From: an uncultured Ruminococcus sp.
GTDB taxonomy: Bacteria; Bacillota; Clostridia; Oscillospirales; Ruminococcaceae
DNA: 64,000 nucleotides
Direction: 5' to 3'
Assembly (NCBI GenBank): GCA_947169885.1
Contig: CAMVRM010000003.1
Location: forward strand, 53,937 to 117,936
The position numbers and the translations under genes are program-made. Under the pieces are notes generated by a model. The model had not been told where the DNA came from. It searched no databases and was given only the letters and a program-made list of their open reading frames with translations. Shown one piece after another: positions 41,716 through 50,131 of the stretch; the stretch's first letter is position 1, and the number at the start of each line of letters is the position of its first letter.

Positions 41716-43218
41716 TTACTTCACAGTGACACTAACAGCGTGTTTGATAGCCTCGGAAACGCCCCATGTGCCGTTTACCTTTGCGGCAACAGCTACTTTG
41801 TAGGTCTTGCCGGGGGTCATGTTTTTGGGAGTGGTGTAGCTTGTTGAAGAAGCGGAAATGTTCTGCGTCTGTATTCTCCACTTGCCTGCAAGATATACTG
41901 CAATGCCGTAGTTTGTTGCTCCGCTAACAGGTTTCCATGAAAATCTTATCTGATGAAACTTATCGCTGTACTCTATATTCGTTATCTCGGGATATGCAGG
42001 AGTTGAATCAACTATCAGATCAAGATATTCGATGTTTTTGATAACTGCATCAGCAGGGTCATATGTAAATTTGACAGACACCTTGTCTCCGACTTCATAG
42101 AATGCAAGATTTTTGCTGTCGCTGTCAAAGTAGCCCTCAGCAGGAAAACGATATGTGCCGTTGTTCCTGAATGTTACGGAAGAATAACCGTTCGTGTTAA
42201 TGTCAATGGCGGTTATCTCATCGGTAAATTCGGCAGTTGAAACAGCAGGCTTTGCATTTTCAAGGTCAAATCTGCCCGACTCGTCCTTGATCTTGCTCCA
42301 TGTGTATCGCATGAACCATCCGTCAAAATCGGTGATGACGCTTGAAGAACCTGCCATCATTATCGAACCGCCGCCGTCAACAGGGAAACCTCCCGGCGGA
42401 AAACCGTCCAACTCCCCTTCACCGCCGTAGAAATCCGTAAAGCCAAATCCATGACCCACTTCATGTATCTGAACGTGCGGAGTGGTCGTTCCGTTTGCAA
42501 GCCCGAGATAGTATGTGTCGCTAAGTCTCTGACCCCAGTCTCCGCCGCAGCCGCCGATGTCGGGGAAACCCTGCGTTGCCCAGATATACATATCAAAACG
42601 TTTGTCAAGTCCGCCGGGATATTCATAGTTCTTATCCGAAAAATGATCGAATCTCGAAAGTTCGGAAGGGGCGCTTGCCATGACTGTCGGAATATTACTG
42701 CTTTCTCCCGGCTGTATCACATACTGCTGAACATCGGTGTATACAACTTCATCGGAATGAAGATCGAGAAGAAGAGAGCTGTCTGCAACAGCCCAGCCGA
42801 CAATACTTACATCAACGTGCTGATAAGGCCAGTTTTCATAACCTACAAGCCAGTCTGTCCATGCGTTGACACATTCCTCCAATGCAGTTTCAAGGTTCTG
42901 ACGCTGTTCGTATGTGATAGTTTTCTCAGAATGCCAGCGAACAACATAGTTCAATGTTCCCTTGCCGTCAATTATCTGGTCGAAAAGCGAATTCCAGCGG
43001 CGGTTCTGCGAACCCAAAGAGTTTTCACGAACAACACGGTTCTGCCATATCCAGTCTGCCGCACTTTGATATTTGCTCGGCATATCATTGATAGAAGCGG
43101 CACAGACACTTATCTGTTCCGTTTTGCTCATCGGCATAAGAGCGTTTCCGCCGATCATCGAGCCGCACATGAGCAGTGCCAATGCCGATGAAGTGATCCG
43201 TTTTATACTATTATTCAT
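41716..43218 (-). CDS. Secreted metzincin-like metalloprotease with C-terminal Fn3 domain (copy B)
   Basis: 500 residues with a signal peptide (MNNSIKRITSSALALLMCGS) and no lipobox or sortase motif, so released. The active-site motif HEVGHGFGFTD gives H252, E253, H256 and D262, matching the metzincin HExxHxxGxxD form seen in snapalysin-type enzymes, and SIMMAG about 25 residues later looks like the Met-turn. A fibronectin III-like domain forms the last 100 residues. The paralogue lies 27 bp upstream; the last 437 bp of the two genes are identical. Substrate unknown; plant or host protein is a guess. Confidence 0.85.
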   Translation of the reverse strand: MNNSIKRITSSALALLMCGSMIGGNALMPMSKTEQISVCAASINDMPSKYQSAADWIWQNRVVRENSLGSQNRRWNSLFDQIIDGKGTLNYVVRWHSEKTITYEQRQNLETALEECVNAWTDWLVGYENWPYQHVDVSIVGWAVADSSLLLDLHSDEVVYTDVQQYVIQPGESSNIPTVMASAPSELSRFDHFSDKNYEYPGGLDKRFDMYIWATQGFPDIGGCGGDWGQRLSDTYYLGLANGTTTPHVQIHEVGHGFGFTDFYGGEGELDGFPPGGFPVDGGGSIMMAGSSSVITDFDGWFMRYTWSKIKDESGRFDLENAKPAVSTAEFTDEITAIDINTNGYSSVTFRNNGTYRFPAEGYFDSDSKNLAFYEVGDKVSVKFTYDPADAVIKNIEYLDLIVDSTPAYPEITNIEYSDKFHQIRFSWKPVSGATNYGIAVYLAGKWRIQTQNISASSTSYTTPKNMTPGKTYKVAVAAKVNGTWGVSEAIKHAVSVTVK

Positions 43219-43245
43219 ATAATATCAGCCTTTCTGTTTTTACAA

Positions 43246-44742
43246 TTACTTCACAGTGACACTAACAGCGTGTTTGATAGCCTCGGAAACGCCCCATGTG
43301 CCGTTTACCTTTGCGGCAACAGCTACTTTGTAGGTCTTGCCGGGGGTCATGTTTTTGGGAGTGGTGTAGCTTGTTGAAGAAGCGGAAATGTTCTGCGTCT
43401 GTATTCTCCACTTGCCTGCAAGATATACTGCAATGCCGTAGTTTGTTGCTCCGCTAACAGGTTTCCATGAAAATCTTATCTGATGAAACTTATCGCTGTA
43501 CTCTATATTCGTTATCTCGGGATATGCAGGAGTTGAATCAACTATCAGATCAAGATATTCGATGTTTTTGATAACTGCATCAGCAGGGTCATATGTAAAT
43601 TTGACAGACACCTTGTCTCCGACTTCATAGAATGCAAGATTTTTGCTGTCGCTGTCAAAGTAGCCCTCAGCAGGAAAACGGTATGTGCCGTTGTTCCTGA
43701 ATGTTACAGATGAATATCCGTTAGTGTTAAGGTCAATGGCGGTTATCTCATCGGTAAATTCAGCCGTTGAAGTGGTATCAGCGATCGGCTGAATGCTTTT
43801 CAGGTCAAATCTGCCGGGTTCATCTTTTATCTTGCTCCATGTGTAGCGAGCGAAGTATTTATCGAAGGTGTTTATATAACCGCATGAACCTGCCATCATG
43901 ATCGAACCCTCGCCGCCGGGGAAACCTCCGGGAGGAAAACCGTCCGACTCCCCTTCACCGCCGTAATAATCGGGAAAACCGAATCCGTGTCCCATTTCAT
44001 GCAGAAGTATGTGCTGACTGGTCGTGCCGTCAATAAGTCCAAGCACTGACTTATCGGAAAGTATCTGTCCGTAGTGATAGCCATAGCCTCCCATGTCTAT
44101 CATGCCCGTGATGCCATGCAGATACATATCGTAGCGGTTGTCATAACTGCCCTGATAACTCCAGTTTTTGTCGTTCCAGTGGACATATCGGGAAATATCA
44201 ACAGGCTCGGCAGGTTGGATATTCGGAACGCTTGAATTGCCCATGCCGCTTGAGATCATGTCATCATGCAGCCACGAAGAAGTTGTTTGAGTATACACAA
44301 CTTCGTCAGGCTGACGGTCAAGGATACAGCTCTCGTCAAGCACTGCATATCCGACTACCTTAACATTTACATGATCTATCGGCCAGTCATCGTATCCTAC
44401 AAGGCAGTCATTCCATTTGTTGACAGCTTCTTCAAGCATTTTCGACAGCTTCTGACGCTGTGCAAGTGTGATCTTCTCATATGACTGCCAGATAAGGATA
44501 TATTGCAGTGTGCCGTTTCCTGCAATTATCTGGTCGTAGATCGTTGACCACGCCTCACACGATCTCTCCGTTTCGATACGGTTCTTCCATATCCAGTCAC
44601 AGGCAGTGCGGTAGTCCTGCGGAATGTCAGTGACCGTCTCGGCAGACACAGAGAACGATGCAAACGTCGGGAACTGTGCTGTCATCGAGGACGTACACAT
44701 TGCCGCTGCTAACAGTGCGGCGGCGATCTTTTTACTCAGCAT
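43246..44742 (-). CDS. Secreted metzincin-like metalloprotease with C-terminal Fn3 domain (copy A)
   Basis: 498 residues with a signal peptide ending near VSAET. The zinc site is HEMGHGFGFPD (H248, E249, H252, D258) followed by a glycine-rich GGEGESDGFPPGG loop and SIMMAG. The N-terminal two thirds have diverged clearly from copy B while the C-terminal third is identical, the mark of recent gene conversion or selection on the Fn3 part. A consensus promoter and GGGAGG site precede it; it is first in a two-gene operon. Confidence 0.85.
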   Translation of the reverse strand: MLSKKIAAALLAAAMCTSSMTAQFPTFASFSVSAETVTDIPQDYRTACDWIWKNRIETERSCEAWSTIYDQIIAGNGTLQYILIWQSYEKITLAQRQKLSKMLEEAVNKWNDCLVGYDDWPIDHVNVKVVGYAVLDESCILDRQPDEVVYTQTTSSWLHDDMISSGMGNSSVPNIQPAEPVDISRYVHWNDKNWSYQGSYDNRYDMYLHGITGMIDMGGYGYHYGQILSDKSVLGLIDGTTSQHILLHEMGHGFGFPDYYGGEGESDGFPPGGFPGGEGSIMMAGSCGYINTFDKYFARYTWSKIKDEPGRFDLKSIQPIADTTSTAEFTDEITAIDLNTNGYSSVTFRNNGTYRFPAEGYFDSDSKNLAFYEVGDKVSVKFTYDPADAVIKNIEYLDLIVDSTPAYPEITNIEYSDKFHQIRFSWKPVSGATNYGIAVYLAGKWRIQTQNISASSTSYTTPKNMTPGKTYKVAVAAKVNGTWGVSEAIKHAVSVTVK

Positions 44743-44803
44743 TATTTTTTCCTCCCTTAGCCAAATTTGTGAAAAATTTTAATTTATATTCGAGGTTAGT
44801 TAC

Positions 44804-44832
44804 ATTGTACTGCATTTTTCTGCAAATGTCAA
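44804..44832 (-). promoter_or_regulatory. Promoter of the metzincin operon
   Basis: Minus-strand TTGACA (44832-44827), 17-bp spacer, TACAAT (44809-44804), divergent from the regulator promoter 54 bp away. Confidence 0.7.
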
Positions 44833-44885
44833 TAAATAATTATCTAAAATAACTAAGTTTTATTTGCATTAACTGTAATATTGTC

Positions 44886-44914
44886 TTGATTTATTCGGAT
44901 AAGTGTGATATAAT
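44886..44914 (+). promoter_or_regulatory. Extended -10 promoter of the sensor/AraC regulator
   Basis: TTGATT (44886-44891), 17-bp spacer ending in TGTGA, TATAAT (44909-44914), 21 bp before the start codon. Confidence 0.7.
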
Positions 44915-44935
44915 AGTACAATAGAGAGGTGGCTG

Positions 44936-46669
44936 ATGCGTATGGATAAGAAATACCTAATCGGAATTATCGCTCCTGTACTTGCAAGAGTGTTCATGCA
45001 GGATATTTTGCGTGGTGCTATAAGTCAGATCAGGCTCTGCGGCTGTGATGCGGTCATTTTTTCACCGCTTATACAGTTTGAAAGCAATGTTTCCGCTCAT
45101 TCACAGACAGAGCGTGAGATATTCCGACAGATCGGTTTTGAGGATATTGATGCTTTTCTGTATCTTAAAGACGATCCAACTATGGGTGCGCCCGTCATCG
45201 CAGAGATCGAACAGAGACTGCTTGAAACGCAGAAATATGTCATGACGGTCGATGAACGCACTCATCCCGTGTTTGACAGCACACAATATGACGATTATGA
45301 CGAATTCGGCAAGGTGGTAGAGCATCTGATCGAAGTTCATGGATATAAACGCATTTATTGTCTGACAGGACCGAAAGACAGCTTGCAGGCACAAACAAGA
45401 CTGCGTGCATGGAAAGACCGAATGACACAGCACGGTCTGTATTTTGACGATACCTATTTTGAATACGGCACATTCTGGTATGATTCGGTCATGCCGTATG
45501 CCGAAAAGCTTTTCTCGGGAAAACTGCCGATGCCTGAAGCAATTGTCTGCGGAAATGATGTTATGGCTGTTTCGCTTATCAAGACGCTCACATCGGGCGG
45601 CATACGTGTTCCCGAAGACGTAGCAGTGACAGGATATGACGGTTATCCTTTTACCGCAAATCTTGATGTTACGCTTACGACTTATGCACGCAATCATTTT
45701 CAGCTCGGTGCAGATGCCGTCCGCCGTCTTTACCGCAATATGACGGGACTGCTCAGCAGAAAAGTCGAACGTCAGAAAAGCGGATTCCTGATAGGCAGTT
45801 CCTGCGGATGCACCAACATTCCTGCACAGCAGCTGCTGACAGATCAAAACGTTGTTGTTCCCCGAATGTGGTCAGAACTTATGTTCGGCATAAACATTGC
45901 TCCCGATCTTGCTCAGAATAAAACTATCCCCGATCTTTTGAGATGTGCGCTGTATCACAGCCAAAACATTTATCAGATGCAGAAAGTCAGTATCTATCTT
46001 TGTGATAATTCGGGAGAATATCGTTTTGCCGCCTCATGCGAAGCGGATAAAACTCCGCAGATACACGGGCATATCCCCTCCCTGAAAAAAGCATCTGAGT
46101 TTCTTTCAGGCAGTACCGAACCCGAGATAGTGTATGTCTCGCCGCTGCATCTGAACGAACGGAAGTTTGGTCTTATCTCGCTTTCGTTCGGTGAACATGA
46201 CCGTGTTTATGATGTGAGCTGGCTTCACTATGTAACGGTGCTTACGCAGGCATTGGAGATACTGTACACCGCTGTTCCAGATGCAATAGAGCGGAATACA
46301 GCGCCCGAACACATGAACAGCCGCTCAGCGCTGAATGAAAAGCTTGTTCGTCTGCGTGAAAAGCTTAAAGAAAAACCGTCGGAACACTGGACTGTCGAGA
46401 TGCTTTGTGAGGAATGCGGTCTTCCGAAAAGCACTCTGCAAAAGCACTATAAACAGCTGTTCGGAAAAAGTATGTTTGAGGAACTGATAGAATTCCGTGT
46501 GGAAATGGCAAAGCGTCTGCTCGCACAGACCGACCGCTCCATTTCGCAGATCTCTGATCTGTGCGGCTATTCAACAGAAAGCTATTTTATGAAACAGTTC
46601 AAGCGCATCACACAGCAGACACCGACAGAATTCAGACGGAACTTACGTTCTAAAAAACATACGAATTAA
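44936..46669 (+). CDS. Hybrid regulator: LacI-type sensor, GAF-like domain, AraC DNA-binding domain
   Basis: 577 residues. Residues 1-275 resemble the periplasmic-binding-protein sensor of LacI/GalR proteins (KKYLIGIIAPVLARVFMQDIL; PEAIVCGNDVMAVSLIKTL; PEDVAVTGYDG) without the LacI HTH. Residues about 300-440 look GAF-like. Residues 470-577 are an AraC pair of HTHs (WTVEMLCEECGLPKSTLQKHYKQ; ISQISDLCGYSTESYFMKQFKR). Such XylR-like hybrids usually sense sugars. The divergent neighbour is the metzincin operon, a likely target by position only. Start at the first ATG because GAGG is 6 bp away. Confidence 0.88.
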   Translation: MRMDKKYLIGIIAPVLARVFMQDILRGAISQIRLCGCDAVIFSPLIQFESNVSAHSQTEREIFRQIGFEDIDAFLYLKDDPTMGAPVIAEIEQRLLETQKYVMTVDERTHPVFDSTQYDDYDEFGKVVEHLIEVHGYKRIYCLTGPKDSLQAQTRLRAWKDRMTQHGLYFDDTYFEYGTFWYDSVMPYAEKLFSGKLPMPEAIVCGNDVMAVSLIKTLTSGGIRVPEDVAVTGYDGYPFTANLDVTLTTYARNHFQLGADAVRRLYRNMTGLLSRKVERQKSGFLIGSSCGCTNIPAQQLLTDQNVVVPRMWSELMFGINIAPDLAQNKTIPDLLRCALYHSQNIYQMQKVSIYLCDNSGEYRFAASCEADKTPQIHGHIPSLKKASEFLSGSTEPEIVYVSPLHLNERKFGLISLSFGEHDRVYDVSWLHYVTVLTQALEILYTAVPDAIERNTAPEHMNSRSALNEKLVRLREKLKEKPSEHWTVEMLCEECGLPKSTLQKHYKQLFGKSMFEELIEFRVEMAKRLLAQTDRSISQISDLCGYSTESYFMKQFKRITQQTPTEFRRNLRSKKHTN

Positions 46670-46685
46670 GTAGTGAGGGATTAAT

Positions 46686-47048
46686 ATGATTATAGAAAAG
46701 AACAACTATTTTGAAGAAAAAAACATTACGATTGACTTAATTGAAAGTTATTTTAAGAAACACCCTTTGAATGAAGCTAATATTGGAAGAATGTACTGGG
46801 AATTAGTTGAAGGTGCTGAAGATACTGAACTACTAACTATTGCAGAGATCATTTTTCACCATGCGATTTGGAAATTAGCTGGCGGACTAAGGGCAAATGC
46901 CATTGAAAGAATTAAAAGACTTACCAATGAAATCATACGGTCTAACCAAACTTTTACTCATTTAAATGCTGATGAATATAACGATTTTATCAAAATTGTT
47001 AAAGAATTGAATGAGAGTAAGATAGATATATTAGGCGATAACAGTTGA
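46686..47048 (+). CDS. Hypothetical AT-rich small protein, 120 residues
   Basis: Not recognised. It has a plausible site (GTGAGGGA) 6 bp before the ATG and starts 16 bp after the regulator. The protein is soluble and mostly helical, with WELVEGAEDTELLTIAEIIFHHAIWKL forming amphipathic helices. Its codon and base use is far more AT-rich than the genes around it, as is the next gene. The setting with a SUKH-like gene suggests an immunity-type protein, but this is inference. Confidence 0.55.
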   Translation: MIIEKNNYFEEKNITIDLIESYFKKHPLNEANIGRMYWELVEGAEDTELLTIAEIIFHHAIWKLAGGLRANAIERIKRLTNEIIRSNQTFTHLNADEYNDFIKIVKELNESKIDILGDNS

Positions 47049-47105
47049 TCTATTTGTTTTCAAAAAGTGATGCAAAAATTGTGATTTAACATTCGGAGGC
47101 GAAGA

Positions 47106-47987
47106 ATGAGTATGATAACTTTTAACGATATAAAAAACAATTCCGGTTTCAGAACCATTAACGGAACACTTGAACATCAATTGGAAAATTGCAAAAAAAG
47201 AATAAGTGATGATTGTCTTACTGTGGGAGAAATGGTAATGGAACTTGTCAAAGAATACGGCAACTTTTATATTGACAGAATCGAACAGAGTTCCGGTGAC
47301 AGATTACGTTTCTATTTTATGCCGTTTTTCAATCCCTGCAAATATTGGTCTGAATTCGATCAGAAAGCTGTTTTTATAGGAACGATCGTAAATTCCGACT
47401 GCCGTGGTTTCCTCGATGGAAATACGATAGAGAGTGCTTATCTGCTTAATGACGGCTGTTATTATAATCAGTCAAAAAAGAAAATCGCAGACAGCATTGA
47501 AGAGCTTTTTGACTATTTTATGAAAGTCGAATACGATTATCATGCTCCTATCTCGCCTAAAACTTACGAACGTCTTAAAAGCGGAGGGTGGTGTGAAGGC
47601 AGGAAAGTTGATATTTCCAGTCTGATTGCCGAGTGTAAAGAAAACGGCATAACCTTGACAGATATACAGAAAGCATTTTTTGAAGAATTTTCAGGAATTG
47701 TATGCGATACAGATTGCGGACAGGAAGTAGAAATCTTTGATAAGTTATCATATGGCATATGTCAAGTCAGTCCGGAAAGCGATGAATATGACGAAAAATG
47801 GATGTATAATAATTATGATAAAAATGCTGTAATGGTCGGAAATTGTTATACTGGCGAAGGAAGAATATGGCTCACAGGTGAAGGACAGTTATTATTAGAC
47901 AACATAAGCGGTATACTCAAGGATGATGATTGGATCAGTCCTATCGGAAGAACCATTATGAATGGATTCAATGTTCTTTTAAGTTAA
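47106..47987 (+). CDS. SUKH-3-like immunity-type protein
   Basis: 293 residues without signal peptide. The second half matches the SUKH-3 layout found in immunity proteins of polymorphic toxin systems: YERLKSGGWCEGRKVDISSLI followed by a spacer and IQKAFFEEFSGIV, with a late strand region AVMVGNCYTGEGRIWLTGEG. The first half (1-150) also ends in a strand-rich block that may be a second SUKH unit. No toxin gene is nearby, so it would be an orphan antidote. GGAGG precedes the ATG. The stop codon TAA is followed at once by GAACCTGTTTA, a MITE-like end. Confidence 0.6.
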   Translation: MSMITFNDIKNNSGFRTINGTLEHQLENCKKRISDDCLTVGEMVMELVKEYGNFYIDRIEQSSGDRLRFYFMPFFNPCKYWSEFDQKAVFIGTIVNSDCRGFLDGNTIESAYLLNDGCYYNQSKKKIADSIEELFDYFMKVEYDYHAPISPKTYERLKSGGWCEGRKVDISSLIAECKENGITLTDIQKAFFEEFSGIVCDTDCGQEVEIFDKLSYGICQVSPESDEYDEKWMYNNYDKNAVMVGNCYTGEGRIWLTGEGQLLLDNISGILKDDDWISPIGRTIMNGFNVLLS

Positions 47988-47998
47988 GAACCTGTTTA
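47982..47998 (+). repeat. 17-bp repeat AGTTAAGAACCTGTTTA, copy at the SUKH-like gene stop
   Basis: Identical to the minus-strand copy at 29963-29979. Its TAA is the stop codon of the preceding gene and GAACCTGT matches the first bases of the 161-bp MITE, but the rest differs and no right end was found. Confidence 0.4.
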
Positions 47999-48005
47999 CA
48001 GACAC

Positions 48006-48034
48006 TTGCAAAATCAACAAAGCTGTGATATACT
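48006..48034 (+). promoter_or_regulatory. Promoter of the phosphonate cluster
   Basis: TTGCAA (48006-48011), 17-bp spacer ending in TGTGA, TATACT (48029-48034); start codon 78 bp downstream. Confidence 0.6.
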
Positions 48035-48112
48035 ATAACATGAAGAATTGCTTTACAGACAACGAAAAAATCAAATTTTGTCTGATATTTATTAAAGAAC
48101 GGAGCGTTGACC

Positions 48113-50128
48113 ATGCAGGTTATTATCCTAAACTCAGGTCTTGGAACTCGAATGGGTTCCCTCACAAGCGAACACCCTAAATGTATGACAGTGATCTCGG
48201 CAACAGAAACGATCCTCAGCCGCCAGCTCAAAATGATCGCTGATGCAGGCATTTCAGAGGTCATCATGACAACAGGCGCTTTTGACAGCGTACTTGTCAA
48301 TTATTGCAACAGTCTTGATCTGCCGCTCCACGTTACGTTCGTCAAGAATCCTGTCTATGATAAGACTAATTACATCTATTCCATTTACTGCGCAAAAGAA
48401 TATCTGAAAGACGATGATGTTATTCTTATGCACGGCGATCTTGTCTTTGAAAATACAGTATTCGATGATGTATTGGCTTCCGAGACAAGCTGTATGACCG
48501 TAAGTTCTGCGCTTGAACTTCCCGAAAAGGATTTCAAGGCTGTTATCACAGACGGTAAAATACAGAAAGTCGGCATTGAGTTTTTCAATGATGCTATGGC
48601 GGCACAGCCGTTGTACAAACTCCTGAAAGATGATTGGAGAAAGTGGCTTGATGCGATCATTGCCTTTTGCGAAAGCGGTGATGAAAAAAAGCGTAAATGC
48701 TATGCCGAAAACGCTTTGAATGAAATTGAGGATAAGAATATCGTTCCTCTTGATTTTACGGACAGGCTCTGTGCTGAGATTGACAATCCCGAAGATTTAG
48801 CTGTTGTTTCTGCTCGGTTAAAGGAGATAGAGAACCGCAAGGTCTATATGTGTTTCTCAACCGATATGATCCACAGCGGTCATATTGCGCTCATAAAAAA
48901 GGCGGCTCGTCTCGGCAAGCTTATTATCGGTGTGCTTTCCGATGAAGCTGTTGTGAGCTACAAGAGGTTTCCGCTTCTGCCGTTTACAGAGCGTAAGGCA
49001 ATGTTTGAAAATATAGTCGGTGTATACAAGGTAGTCGAGCAGAAAACACTCAGCTACAAGGAAAATCTTGAAACGCTCAAACCTGATATAGTTGTCCACG
49101 GTGATGATTGGGTAAGCGGTTTCCAAAAGCCTATCCGTGATGAAGTCACATCTGTTCTTGCAAGCTACGGCGGACGTTTGGTCGAATATCCCTATTCATA
49201 TGATGAAAAGTATAAGGAGCTTGAAAGCCGTTCACGCTCAGAGCTTTCTACTCCCGATATGCGCCGCAGCAGACTTCGCAAGGCTCTTGCTATGAAGGGT
49301 ACAATTACAGCAATGGAAGCTCACAGCGGTCTGACGGGGCTTATTGTGGAAAATACTGTTGTTTATGAAAACGGCGGTGCAAGACAATTTGATGCTATGT
49401 GGGTAAGCTCTCTCTGTGATTCTACCGCAAAGGGCAAGCCCGATATTGAGCTGGTAGATATGTCAAGCCGTTTCCGCACCATTGACGATATTATGGAAGT
49501 TACTACTAAACCCATAATTTTTGACGGCGATACCGGCGGACTGACAGAACATTTCGTGTATACCGTAAGAACATTGGAGCGTATGGGCGTTTCAATGGTC
49601 ATTATCGAGGACAAAACCGGCTTAAAGAAAAACAGTCTGTTCGGAACGGAAGTAAAACAGACACAGGCGGCTATTCCCGATTTCTGTGAGAAAATACGTG
49701 CAGGCAAAAAGGCTCAGAAAACTCCCGATTTCATGATCTGTGCAAGAATCGAGAGCCTTATCCTGGAGCAGGGCATGGACGATGCACTTGAAAGAGCATT
49801 TGCTTTTGCCGAAGCAGGCGCAGATGCGATAATGATACATAGCCGCAAGAAAGACCCTGCTGAGATATTTGAGTTCGTGGAAAAGTTCCGTGCTAAGGAC
49901 AGCACAACTCCTGTCGTTGTTGTTCCGACCTCGTTTAATACGGTCACTGAGGAAGAATTTAAGGAACGTGGCGTGAATATCGTTATTTACGCAAATCAGC
50001 TAACAAGAACAGGTTTCCCCGCAATGCAGAACGCCGCTAAGATGATACTTGAACATCATCGTGCTAAGGAATGTGATGATATTTGTATGCCGTTCAAGGA
50101 TATTATCCGTCTGATACCGGAGGAATAA
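48113..50128 (+). CDS. Phosphoenolpyruvate mutase fused to two nucleotidyltransferase domains
   Basis: 671 residues from the ATG at 48113 (GGAG eight bases upstream; the track start is a TTG). Domain 1 (1-235) is a LicC/PntC-like sugar-phosphate-type nucleotidyltransferase: LNSGLGTRMGSLTSEHPK, NPVYDKTNYIYSIY and LMHGDLVFE. Domain 2 (about 243-375) is an HxGH cytidylyltransferase (H254-S-G-H257; LLPFTERKAMF). Domain 3 (about 385-671) is PEP mutase, with IFDGDTGG and the catalytic loop E499-D-K-TGLKKNS that separates mutases from the isocitrate-lyase relatives. It makes the C-P bond of phosphonopyruvate and probably also forms a CMP-phosphonate. Next gene after 3 bp. Confidence 0.9.
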   Translation: MQVIILNSGLGTRMGSLTSEHPKCMTVISATETILSRQLKMIADAGISEVIMTTGAFDSVLVNYCNSLDLPLHVTFVKNPVYDKTNYIYSIYCAKEYLKDDDVILMHGDLVFENTVFDDVLASETSCMTVSSALELPEKDFKAVITDGKIQKVGIEFFNDAMAAQPLYKLLKDDWRKWLDAIIAFCESGDEKKRKCYAENALNEIEDKNIVPLDFTDRLCAEIDNPEDLAVVSARLKEIENRKVYMCFSTDMIHSGHIALIKKAARLGKLIIGVLSDEAVVSYKRFPLLPFTERKAMFENIVGVYKVVEQKTLSYKENLETLKPDIVVHGDDWVSGFQKPIRDEVTSVLASYGGRLVEYPYSYDEKYKELESRSRSELSTPDMRRSRLRKALAMKGTITAMEAHSGLTGLIVENTVVYENGGARQFDAMWVSSLCDSTAKGKPDIELVDMSSRFRTIDDIMEVTTKPIIFDGDTGGLTEHFVYTVRTLERMGVSMVIIEDKTGLKKNSLFGTEVKQTQAAIPDFCEKIRAGKKAQKTPDFMICARIESLILEQGMDDALERAFAFAEAGADAIMIHSRKKDPAEIFEFVEKFRAKDSTTPVVVVPTSFNTVTEEEFKERGVNIVIYANQLTRTGFPAMQNAAKMILEHHRAKECDDICMPFKDIIRLIPEE

Positions 50129-50131
50129 GCT

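Noticed and set aside
41716-44742. Reading the two metzincin-like genes as one gene duplicated by assembly error
   Set aside because: Only the last 437 bp are identical; the upstream two thirds differ at many positions and both ORFs are intact.
45101-45847. 248-residue minus-strand ORF
   Set aside because: Shadow of the sensor/AraC regulator, no family features.
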